Origin: Amborella trichopoda
Taxonomy: Eukaryota; Streptophyta; Magnoliopsida; Amborellales; Amborellaceae
Assembly (NCBI RefSeq): GCF_000471905.2
Contig: NW_006497560.1
Span: forward strand, 2,114,972 to 2,178,971
Length of the DNA: 64,000 nucleotides
Reading direction: 5' to 3'
Positions 11,225-21,143 of the stretch are shown here, piece by piece. Each line of letters begins with the position of its first letter. The stretch's first letter is position 1. The position numbers and the translations under genes were made by a program. Under the pieces are notes generated by a model that was not told the DNA's origin, searched no databases, and saw nothing but the letters and a program-made list of their open reading frames with translations.

Positions 11225-12620
11225 ATCAAGTAATAGACCTTCGAAAGAATTATTGAAATATTCAAACACCAAAATGACACTCTGCATAATGTGTATTCTA
11301 TTGTATTTTGGAACAATGATATGAAGAAAATAATGAGATATTTTTTATACTGCAGACTTCAGTTATATTATGTGTTTTTAAAAGTAGGATATACCTACAA
11401 ACTTTCAGTGGGAAATCCTGGTGGAATTAAGAGTTATGGACTCATGAATGAAGGATGTCAGTTTTGACCCTACAAAATCCAAGAACTGTCTATTGAGTGT
11501 CAAGAATATTTCTACCAATCATATGATTTAATTTTTTGCTAGAGTTTGACTGTAACTTATCAAATTGCATCGATATTTAAGCAAAAATAATTTCATGTAG
11601 AAAACCATTGTGGTTTGAAAGATATTTTCATTTTATTGAAGGGTACACAAGTGTCGTTTTTTGTAATGAAAATTGTTTCAATGATTTGGAAACAATGATT
11701 TTAGTTTCAATCTTATCATAATATTTTATGGCCCACACTAAGTTTTTAAACTGCTATTATGACTCTAGTTTCTAATAAAATTTATCTTAGAGAGAAATAT
11801 CCATGGGAATATAGAATAAAAAAATTTGGACTGAAGAGATGTCATATTAAATTTTCTACAATTTGGTGTGTTTTTTTTGAGATGTAAATATTTATCAAGG
11901 CTACTTAACAGAATGATATGAGGCCTGAGAAATATATTTTTTGCTATTTTGTGTCTACTTTAAAACAAAATATGTTTCAAAAGGAAAATCCTTGTGGGTG
12001 GAGAGAAAAGATAATTTTTTTAAATAGTATTCATCCTAGAATTCTATAGTATGATTTTTTTTGTGATGTGAGTGTCACTTATTTATTGCTACGAAGAAAT
12101 TTATTATTTGGGATTCAAACCATGATTTTATACTTTATGTTTTAGTATAGTTTTCAACAAAAAATATTTCACGAAGAAATAATTTGTGAATTGAGAGAAA
12201 CAAATATTTTATTGAGAGGTGTGCAACTTGATTTTCTACTGAAAAGATTGTATTGTTATGTAAGTGCCACCAAATCGTAGACCTACTAAATGGTATTATT
12301 TAGGGATAAAACTAAGCACCACTTTATATTTTTTAGTCTATTTTAACATTGTAAAGGATTAAAAGGAAAACTTTTTATGAGTTGAGAGATATTATATTTT
12401 TATCATAGGATGCTTATGTTCTATTCTGCAGTAAATTAAAAGGTGTGGTATGTTAAGCAACATCTTTAGATTCCTCATAATGGAGACCTTTTTGGAGCTC
12501 ATTTAATAGTTTTATAGTGTGCCATTGAATATGGTTTATCATAGTAAAACTTCAGAAAAAGGTAATACAAAGTTAGAAAGATATAACACTCTATGTGAAG
12601 AGTATTGGATCTAAGAATAA
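11225..12620. repeat. Diverged ~190-bp tandem array in the element interior
   Basis: A landmark of the form RGAAAAYC.TTGTGG.TTGAGAGA followed by a T-rich stretch recurs near 11410, 11598, 11790, 11982, 12171, 12362 and 12552, with spacings of 188 to 192 bases. A further weaker unit may start near 11235. Units share order beyond the landmark, including a TTGATGTAAGTG-like segment about 90 bases later, but pairwise identity is low. There is no ORF. The fixed period argues for an old satellite-like expansion rather than chance AT-rich similarity. Confidence 0.65.
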
Positions 12621-14083
12621 CAGAAAGAAGAAGAAACGCAATACCTATAAAAGCATCTTGGTTTCTTCAAAATGAAAAGATTTATAGAAAGACTTGGTAG
12701 CAGCATAAAAACTCTAATGATCAGTGGCAGCATCGAATTTGCAATATTTAGAATGATGGGATGAAGAAGAGTACTTCTTTGCGGTGCGAGAAAGGGAGAA
12801 TCCAAGTGCCGAAGAGATGGGTAGTTCGTGACATGTAAAACTGATTACCAATAAATTCTCCATCAGTTGCGTATTCTTCTAAGATCCCAAAAGTTTGTGA
12901 ACGAATAAAAGCAAAAAATCAAGACAGCCTAGGTGTTATACTACATAGTTTTTGGGTATGAAATCCATCCCACATTATATGGTAAGATCATATAGGGAAA
13001 GATGATTCAGTAACATTTTATTTTATATTTCATATACTTAATTGGTTATTGGGTGATAGGTGCTAACATATTTGCGAGAACCGATTTATGAATACCCTGT
13101 GTTTTTATTCTTCATTGTGCTTGAGTATGAACTACTTAAGGTAGTGATACACATAGAGATGTGGCTTGATCAAGGATTATGATCCTAAATATGAAACACG
13201 CGAGATGGGTTTTGGCACATTCAAATATGTAAGTATGAACGGAATGTTCCGATGGAATTCAGTCTTAGTGACCATCCTTCCAATAATGTCCAGTAATATA
13301 ATGTATTGCTTGTGATGTTGATCGTTTAATAAAGTATCCATATTTACCAATAAGAAGTATTTTATCAGGTTTTGATAACCATTCTTTAGTCATGTTTTAT
13401 TTTAAATAAAATTAACTTTATAATTTGTTGTTGTGGTTGTAAACATGACTTGATAGGCAATTACAGGTGGATGTGGTAAAATGATTTTTTGAAGACTAAG
13501 CATGTAATTTAAAATTAAATTGGATGATTTGAGAAAAGCCTAAATCTAAGAATATGGTTTCGAAAAAACCCCACAGTCTTGCAAGGTCTACTAAGTCTTT
13601 ATGAAAAATCATTCTAAATCGCCATACTATTGTCTAACTATTGCTTGTGAATACATACATAACAAGTCAATATTTTTTTTATTAGAGAGAAAAACCTTGT
13701 GTCTTCAAGGTATTTGTAAACTTGGGAGAAAGCTATCATTTATTCATGCACTAGTTTTTAAATACCCATGTGCCTTGACCCATAGTTTAGTTATTTCGAA
13801 CCCTCGATTACCTAAGACCTTGAACGATAGGAATGTTGTAAGAAGGTCATTTTACTAAGCTTCCTTGACACATGTTGTGCTTGATTAGATAACTTGGTTT
13901 GTATTGATTTATTACCAATAAGACTAGTGTGGTTGAACTTTTGTGGTTCAGGAAGATTTTGCATATTGTGAAACCAACATGTATTGAATTACTTATTGCA
14001 TAAGACTTACTATATTGCCTCATGATATAGGCATTAGAATGCTGATAATATATATGTTATATGTCCACTAATTGAGTGGGAGC
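12621..14083 (+). other. Non-coding interior of the LTR element
   Basis: AT-rich sequence with only short ORFs (longest 85 codons at 13601-13858, no known domain). A purine stretch GAGTGGGAGC at 14074-14083 directly before the 3' LTR is the probable polypurine tract. Confidence 0.55.
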
Positions 14084-16092
14084 TGCCACAATCCCACGAT
14101 TCTTTTTAGTTGCTTCGGTGTGTCCATTAAAGGCGTTATAAGTGCTTGTAAATAAATTTATACAGTGGAACATGAACTTAATGGGAGTGTGGTCCCATGT
14201 AGACCATATTAAGCAAATTATGTTTGCTAATACCGAACTAAGCTTAACGAGTTAGGTCAGTTTGGTTGGAAAAAACTCATGTTCCCTGGGCATAAAAAAC
14301 AAACCGATAAGGATTATGATGAGTCATCCCTTGATGAGGTCGGAGTAAGCCCGGAAGAGTGAGCCGAGAAACTAAGTCACCCTTATGTGTGATGGAGGCC
14401 TTCAGAGAAGGGGTCAAAGCCTCATCCGCGTACCATCACACGGCATGCACAACGATAGTTATTTTCGAAAAAGCTAACCACCTTTCAGGGTGAAGCGTAT
14501 GCATGTGCGAGAGATAACTCTTATGTACCATCGAGCAATAAATTGCTCTAGGTCCGGGTGACCTTGGTTTTATCTATAAGAGAGAACCTAAAATCCATAG
14601 ACTGGGCCTACAACCCCTTGCCCATTGGCTAGACTTTGGCGACTCGGTAATGATCTCCTACATGGACTGTGGGTCATGGGCAACGATGGGTCGGTTTGAG
14701 AAAGTAAGTGTGGACGTAGTCTACAAGAGAAAGTGGAGTGCCCTCGTATATATTTGTTCCTAGACCATATGGATCATTTTAACATCAAAATATTTAATTA
14801 TGTTTGTTATATGATTTTATAATATTTACTTGAATTTTTCAAAATCTCTAGATATTTTATTTATCAAATTTGGATTTGTAAAAAGAGAGATATTGATTTT
14901 ATATTAATTTAAATATTCAAATATGATTTTATGGGCCCACCATGACAATTGGGTGTGACCCATTGTGTGCCACCTAAGATGGCATCGCCCACCTTGAGGA
15001 CTTTCTAATTGGAAGAGCTCAAGCTCTTGGCTTGAGGAAAAAGACAGATGTGTTTGGGAAAGCTTGTGCCTAGAGAAAAATTTGAATCAATTTTTTATAT
15101 GTGTGTGAAGGGTCGAGCATAAAATAAGAAAGCATAATATTATCATATATTAATTTCTTATTTGAATTAATTATGAAAAAATGGTTTAGGAAGTGCACGA
15201 TAATGGATCTAGTACCTTCTATATGATCTTGATGGCCTATCTAAGAAATGGACAGCTCATATCTCTCACTCCACAAGTCACCCAAGATCAATGATACATA
15301 TTCAATCTCAAATGAAGAGGTAAACCATTGACAGCTCATATCTCTCACTCCACAAGCCACCCAAGATCAATGATGCATATTCAATCTCAAATGAAGACAC
15401 CTTAAAACCCTTAATACACTATAAAAAGGGGAGCACCCTACCAAATATTATGTACACCACCTTTCCGTATCTCTCTCTCATACCCATATTGGGGGCACGC
15501 CCCACTCTTAGAAATCTCACTCTTGGAAAGTTTCACTCTTTCTCCCTTATGAAAACTAAGGGGCACACCGCTCTCTTGATCTTTTGGAGTTCTCTCTTCT
15601 TATGATGGGGCCAATGGTTTAGGGTATGGTAGAAGAGAAGCTATCTCTAAACTAGTTTACCAAAGGGGGGTTCACCTATGGTTGAATTTTGTGATTGAGA
15701 AGGGGTTCATGTTCGATTTGTTTGGCTTGGCCTAGACTAGCTTTCCCGGTTGAGATTGAAGGTTGACCATCGATCCCGCATCATCGGAAGCTGGTGACTC
15801 GGGGTGGAGTGTAAGAAGCCCGGTTGAGGTAATCTTCGACACCTTCATTTGTTTCTGGCATATTTATTTGTTGTCTTTTATTTCTAAACATAGGTTGTGT
15901 TGGTTTTTTGTTATTGAAAAAAAGGTTTTGAATGGCTTCAAGTTCTAGGGATCCTAGTTGTATTCTTTTCTTTATGTTTGAAGTTGTTTCATTGTAAAAG
16001 GACTACTTGTATAAGCCGTGAAAAAAAAAAAACAAATTGAAAAAATAAAAAGGAATATACACTCCGACTAGATCACATGAGTAGTTCTTTCA
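14084..16092 (+). repeat. 3' LTR of the element at 8267-16092
   Basis: Homologous to the 5' LTR and to the solo LTR at 4109-6095. The start is placed after the purine tract; the strongest homology begins near 14111. About 78 bp (ACAGCTCATATCTCTCACTC...) are tandemly duplicated at about 15253 and 15331. It ends TTCTTTCA at 16092, followed by the TSD GGGTC. Confidence 0.8.
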
Positions 16093-16982
16093 GGGTCCAA
16101 TTTTTATACCTGACCAAAACATGACCCGAATACTATTCGGGTCAAGGTCCGGGTCTGGCCAGACTCAACCCGTTACCACCCCTATTCAAATAGAGGGACA
16201 CAAGTTGCAATTAAGAAAAAAAATAAAACCAACAAAACAGTGATGGAAGTGAAATATTATCTAAAAAATACCAAGTGATGTGTGATATGTAGAAGCGTAT
16301 TTGTATTACTAGATCCAAAATTGATGCAGATCCATAGATTGATAGATTCAATATTTTTGTTTTAAATTTTTAGGGGACTTAATTTTTTCTTTATGGGTGT
16401 ATTTTTATTTTTTTAGTTTTTATTAGGGGTTAATTATTAGAAATATAATTCGTATGAGTTTTTAGGTTAATATAACAAACTTTGTTTTTTCTTGCAGATT
16501 GTTTTTTATAATGCAGTCCCTCACTCTTTCTTTTTGGTTTGAATGAGTTGTTATTTTTTGTTTTATTTTATTTTTTAACTCACCCAGAAAAAAGTTGTTA
16601 TCTGTTTTTCAAATGGTGAAGTTTGTTCTTATCCACGCATACGAAACATGGAGTAGGAAGGTTGACATAGGATAGGAATTTTTGCAATTATCTATTAGAA
16701 ACGAAAGGACAGAAAAGTTAGGAGGTTTTGGACGTCCCATTATAAAGATGATGATTTAGCGTAGAGAGAGAGAGCTTTTGGGTTCTGTTTTTCTTTTCGT
16801 CTCCTCTGGTTCATGTGGTGTGTGGCGGAGGACTCGAATCCCCATGTTTACATCATCTTTTTGCGATTTTTTTTCAGTTTTTTTTTTCTCTAAACGAACT
16901 GCATTTTCCGGTTTTACATCAGGTGATATCAGAACGTCAATCGATTCCTGTCAGATCCTAGCGTTGTCGATATGGAATTATG

Positions 16983-17424
16983 GGCCGTTGATGTGGTGCC
17001 AGGTACTGGAAATGAGCCCATCCAGCGAGAACAAGTCATCTAAAACATTGAGATATAAGACTTGAAGAGGCAAATTGAGAAGCTGACCCAGCGGTTGGCA
17101 CAAAACCTAGCCCCAATACACTATAATGATGGTCGTGAGTGAGAAGCTGCTTTGGAGAACCCATTGTATGCACATGCTTCGCATTGAGAGCTTCATGTTC
17201 AGGAGAATAGATAATAGGATTTAATTGATCTACATGATTTGAAGGAGAGCAAGATTGATTTTGAGTTAGGTCGTACTGAAAATCAGCAAGTTGTAGATTA
17301 GGATTTGCCACCAATTTTTGATACATACATAAATGAAGAAAAAGATCTTGCAAGAGATCCGATCTACGATGATGATTAAGATTTCGTGGTTGAATTAACA
17401 TCAGATGAAGAAAAAGATGAATGA
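16983..17424 (+). pseudogene. Gag-like remnant of the short gypsy element
   Basis: One reading frame can be followed from about 16993 to 17424 but is broken by about nine stop codons. Visible pieces include a charged, probably coiled-coil segment (DLKRQIEKLTQRLAQN, about 17069-17116) and acidic stretches such as YINEEKDLARDPIYDDD near 17325-17377. The coiled-coil resembles the N-terminal gag region of plant Ty3/gypsy elements. Most stops are TAA or TAG where CAA or CAG would fit, and TGA or TAG where TGG would fit, as expected from decay of methylated cytosines. No nucleocapsid or pol follows. It is certainly non-functional; the gag assignment is an inference from composition and position behind the primer site. 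Confidence 0.5.
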
Positions 17425-17469
17425 CTCAAAGAAGAATCAACAGGTGAAGTTGGTTCAATCACCGTAAAG

Positions 17470-17935
17470 TTTTTTTTTTTGTTTTTTTTGGGTAAATCAG
17501 TGGAGGAGAAAGCTCCCTACCCGTTTTTCATTTAAGAAATAGAAAGTTTACAGCTCATTACCGTAAAACCCTAGAATAGGGCACCTATGCCAAATTATGA
17601 GTTAAAGCAAGGAAAATAAAATCCGGTGGACGAGAACTCCAAACAGTAGCTCTTTGATAAGATGTAACCCTCTTTGCAAGAATATCAGCCACCAAATTGG
17701 CTTCACGAAAAATGTGGGAAATTGACCACCCACACTTAGAGAGACGTTGTCGACAATTTACTGCCACCGTATGTAACTTCCATGGAGGTCACTAGCGTTC
17801 ATAAATAACATTAACAAGCAATGCTGAGTCACTTTCAATGTGAATAGGGTAGCACTGTAGCTGATCAACTAGGATTAAGCCTTCTTCCAAAGCGCAAAAT
17901 TCCGCATAATGCTTTTTTGTTATATTTTAAGGCTA
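17470..17935 (-). pseudogene. 5'-truncated LINE 3' end with RNase H domain
   Basis: On the minus strand the frame from about 17930 to 17590 shows the plant RVT_3-type RNase H seen at the C-terminus of L1-like LINEs: AEFCALEEGL with the first acidic residue, HIESDSALLVN with the second, and ISHIFREANLVADILAK with the final Asp. Two adjacent stop codons interrupt it near 17798-17793. About 120 bases after the last codons lies an A-run (T-run on the plus strand, 17470-17490), marking the LINE 3' tail. Upstream RT and endonuclease are absent, the usual result of 5'-truncated insertion. It sits inside the short gypsy-like element and is therefore younger than it. Confidence 0.8.
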
Positions 17936-17939
17936 AGCA

Positions 17940-18209
17940 TAAACAATTTTAACATGGTTACATGTATGAAATGATTCAATTTCAACAAGTTTATGTGGAA
18001 GAATATATTCTATCGGCATACGGTGATCCTTTCTTTGAGGGTTTTTCAGTTTCAATGCACAATCGATGTATTTTTATTACTGCAGTAACCCATAAGTCCC
18101 ATGATTGCGCTTACAATATTCAGTTTGACGAAGGTTACAGGATTCACGCATAATCCTTTTTAGGTTTATCAAAACTTAAGGACAAGTTTTCTCCAACCAT
18201 ATAGAAAAA
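17940..18209. other. Interior remnant of the short gypsy element
   Basis: Contains a 63-codon ORF (17962-18153) with no recognisable domain. It may be decayed element coding sequence. Confidence 0.35.
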
Positions 18210-18969
18210 TGATGTAAATCAAGAGATGGATAGATTCAATATTTTTATTTTTAAATTTTAGGGGACTTAATTTTTTCTTTGATTTTATGGGTATGTATTT
18301 TTTTTATTAGAAATATGATTACTCTGGGTTTTTAGGTTAGTTTAATAAAGTCTGTTTTTTTCTAGCAAGGTTTTTTTTATATAAAGTCCGTTCAATTTAA
18401 ATGAGTTGTTATCTGTTGTTAAATGGTGAAGTCCGTTCTTATCCATGGATATGAAACATGTAGGAAGGTTGACATAGGATGGGAATTTTTATAGTTATCT
18501 ATTAGAAAAGGAAAAGAAAGACTAGGAAGTTTAGAAAGTAGTATAAATGGGGTGGACATCCGATTCTAAAGATGATGATTTTTGGTTAAATCAAAAAAAA
18601 AAAAAGGAATAGAGAGAGAGATAGAGAGAGAGAGAGTTTCGCTTTTTGTTCTTCTTTTCATCTTCTCTTATTCTTGTGGTGCATGGAGGACTCGGATCCC
18701 CATGTTTGTGTCACTTTCTTACAGTTTTTTTCAGAATTTATATTTCTCTCTCTAAACGCAGCTATATTTACCGGTTGTTGGCTGCTGGTAAATTTTCACC
18801 TTTATCAAAAACTCTAAGATAAATTATGGATACTCAATACTTTCAATATCACATCCATGACTCAGTTGTTTCTTTTTTTGCTTGACCCCTTAGTCAAAAA
18901 GTCATTGTTTTAAAAATTAAGCTACCATTTTTCTCATTTACCCTACCCATTAAATCTCTCTCTTTCTAA

Positions 18970-19667
18970 TGCAGGGAAAAATATAATTATAATAAAAATA
19001 AAATAGTAGATGAGAGATTATACCCTTTCTCAGTGTCTGTAAGGGAATCCACCCCAAAAACGATATTTTCACAAGACCAAATTTTATTCAATTTCAATAT
19101 CTGATCATTCTCTAATTATAATGAAAGAACATCTCCCTTTAAATAAACTTTAGAAGAAAAAAACCCACAAAGATAATTTTCTCTTCTAGGTACTTTCCCT
19201 TATTTTATCTCTCCTTCGTATTATCTCTCTCCTCTCTATTTTATCTCTTACTTTTTCTCTCTCTCACGTACCATCCCTATTTTCTCTCTTTCTAACTTTC
19301 ACATTAGCTTTTTTTTTTTTTAACCCTACCCTTGTTTTCAATAGATTGGGGAGTTACATTTTGAAAGAATTAATTGGGGGTGTCAACGGTAGGGATGGAT
19401 ACCATGATGTGATAACTGGGTGTAGGGTTGCTACCACCCTGACCCAACCCCTTTCCTACATTAGCCTTTTTGAGAGTAAAAAATAAGTACCACTTATTAT
19501 TTCCTAAACCAAAAGATATTTACCTTATCTATATGTTATTTTCTAAACTAAAAAGATATACCTTTCCAAAACAAATCACACACCCAACTCAGGCCCTCCC
19601 AACTTATCTCTTCCAATCCCTAATTAAAAATAAAAAAATAGATAATCTTCAATTTTTATTTGCATCA
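18970..19667 (-). repeat. 3' LTR of the miniature element, with a retroposon insert
   Basis: Homologous to 20195-23471 once inserts are removed. It keeps the uninterrupted sites corresponding to both MITE insertions of the other LTR (GAGAGATTA at 19012-19020; one TAA near 19542-19545). Confidence 0.75.
19309..19457 (-). mobile_element. Short poly(A) retroposon (SINE-like)
   Basis: A 149-bp segment begins with a T-run on the plus strand, i.e. an A-tail on the minus strand, and is flanked by an exact 8-bp duplication ACATTAGC (19301-19308 and 19458-19465). The other LTR has the empty site with one ACATTAGC near 21056. I could not identify clear Pol III A and B boxes, so SINE status is likely but not shown. 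Confidence 0.65.
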
Positions 19668-20194
19668 TTCTCCCCGAGTCGGGAGAAGCTCTACGTCGAC
19701 CTTATCTAACTCAAATCTTTTAGGGGCGTTCTCGAAAGTTAGTGATGTAGTCCCACCATGCGCCTCGATTCTTTTTCTTCATTTTTTTCGTTAAGATAAT
19801 TCATTGAATGTTTTGTGCTTATCTCGAAGTAGAACACAATGATCTTAGGCTCAATCTTAATTTCTCCTATATACTCACTTGTTTGGATTTCAAATACTGC
19901 ACATATCTTTGATTTTTAAAATTTATTGCAGATTGGGGTTATCTTTGTCGTCTATATCGAGATCTACCTCTCCATATTCTTGTTGCACATTGGGGTTATC
20001 GTCGTCGTCTTTTGGCTCTACCTCTTCGTATTCTTGTTACTCTGATTCCAATTGCAATCTATGAAATACATCTCATAGACGTTTTTGTAATACTTTGTTA
20101 ATACTCTCTATTAGGTCTTCTTTGATTTTATCAGATCTTTGATCGAAGCTCCCCATAACTAGATTAAACATCTTAGAGCTCTGATCTCAATTTA
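19668..20194 (-). other. Interior of the miniature LTR element with short coding remnant
   Basis: On the minus strand, after the primer site, a short frame (about 20172-20080) includes KIKEDLIESINKVLQKRL and then a stop; a related acidic stretch with two EY.EV...D.NPN-like repeats follows (about 20050-19935). This could be a decayed gag start. Nothing else is recognisable. Confidence 0.4.
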
Positions 20195-20242
20195 TGTAGG
20201 AAAAAAATAATTATAATAAAAAAAACAGTAGGTGAGAGATTA

Positions 20243-20754
20243 GGGCAAGCTTTATATGCTTCCCCTACAGGATAAAACTTATATATTTCCCCTTATCCAA
20301 CCGTCCATTCTGAATGGAGGGCTAAGGTTGCCAATATCACAATGTAAGATCTCTACACTATTTTATTTTTAATTTTTTTCTATAAACTATTTTTACACCA
20401 AATTTTGGATGCCCAATTCTCTATTAAACTCGCACTAGCAAAAATATATATAAAAACAAATTCAATAAAATAAAACGATCAAAATACCCCTGAAAGATTC
20501 AAAGGGTATTTTGGTCATTATATTTTATCAAAAAATTATTTTTAATATTTTTTATAGGTGCGCCCCAATGAGAAGATGACACATACCAAATTTCATATTC
20601 ATAAAATTTGTATAAAAAAACTAAAAATAAAATATTTTGAGACATCGGATCTAAGATCAAACAATGAGTGACTCTCTTGATTAAAATTGAACGGCTCAAA
20701 GGTAAGGGAAGCATAGATCTTCTATGCTATAGGGGAAGTATAGAAACCTTTCCC
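20243..20754. mobile_element. 512-bp Mutator-like MITE
   Basis: The ends start GGGCAAGCTTTATATGCTTC and, inverted, GGGAAAGGTTTCTATACTTC, with further paired blocks (CTTCCCCTA; CCGTCCATT against CCGTTCAAT). The 9-bp flanks GAGAGATTA (20234-20242) and GAAAGATTA (20755-20763) differ at one position. The sister LTR keeps the empty site at 19012-19020. Together this is strong evidence for a Mutator-type insertion. Confidence 0.85.
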
Positions 20755-21143
20755 GAAAGATTATACCTTCTCTCACGGTCTACAAGGGAATCCACCATCA
20801 ATGAGAGTATATACCTAGGGTGTGCAAGGGAATCCACCCCAAAGGCGATCTTTTCACGAGACCAAATTTTATTCAATTTTAATATCTGATCATTCTCAAT
20901 TATTATGAAGAAACATCCCATTTTAAATAAACTTTAGAAAAAAAAAAAAAACCCACAAAGATAATTCTCTCTTCTACATACTTTCCCATATTTTATCTCT
21001 ACTCCCTATTTTCTCTCTCACGTACCATCCCTATTTTCTCTTCTTATAACTTTCACATTAGCCTTTCTAAGAGTAAAAGATAACTACCACTTATTATTTC
21101 CTAAATCAAAAGATATTTACCTTATCTATATGTTATTCCCTAA

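Larger units (their letters stand above)
8267..16092 (+). mobile_element. Non-coding LTR retrotransposon with ~2-kb LTRs
   Basis: Two homologous direct repeats (8267-11108 and 14084-16092) bound an interior of about 3 kb. The outer flanks are an exact 5-bp duplication GGGTC (8262-8266 and 16093-16097). The left LTR starts TATTGGG, apparently from TGTTGGG by mutation; both LTRs end TTCTTTCA. A degraded initiator-tRNA-Met primer site follows the left LTR and a short purine tract precedes the right LTR. The interior encodes no gag or pol, so the element must have been mobilised in trans. It belongs to the family of the solo LTR at 4109-6095. The TGTTGGG start and tRNA-Met primer site suggest Copia affinity, but without protein sequence the superfamily is open. 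Confidence 0.87.
8112..16184. mobile_element. hAT-like element split by an LTR retrotransposon
   Basis: The left end reads TACGGGTGGCAATAGACCCG and the right end is its approximate inverse (CGTTACCACCCCTA). A GGGGTGGCAA-type terminus followed by ACCCG-rich DNA is characteristic of many plant hAT MITEs. If the retrotransposon at 8267-16092 is removed, about 250 bp remain. The flanking 8-mers TTGAACTG and TTCAAATA match only partly, so the TSD is weak. The call rests on the TIRs and on both ends lying just outside the inserted element. Confidence 0.55.
16322..18783 (+). mobile_element. Short, degenerate gypsy-like LTR element
   Basis: Direct repeats of about 580-600 bp (16322-16918 and 18210-18783) start TGATG, share the block AGGAAGGTTGACATAGGAT, and end in GA-rich then TCTCTAAACG DNA. 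TGATATCAGAAC at 16924-16935 resembles the initiator tRNA-Met primer site. The interior holds a gag-like remnant and a LINE fragment. No clear 5-bp TSD was found, and the 3' end abuts another element at 18787, so boundaries are approximate. Confidence 0.65.

Noticed and set aside
11225-12620. Regularly spaced repeats as a CRISPR-like array
   Set aside because: Units are diverged over their whole ~190-bp length in plant nuclear DNA; no short identical repeats with unique spacers.
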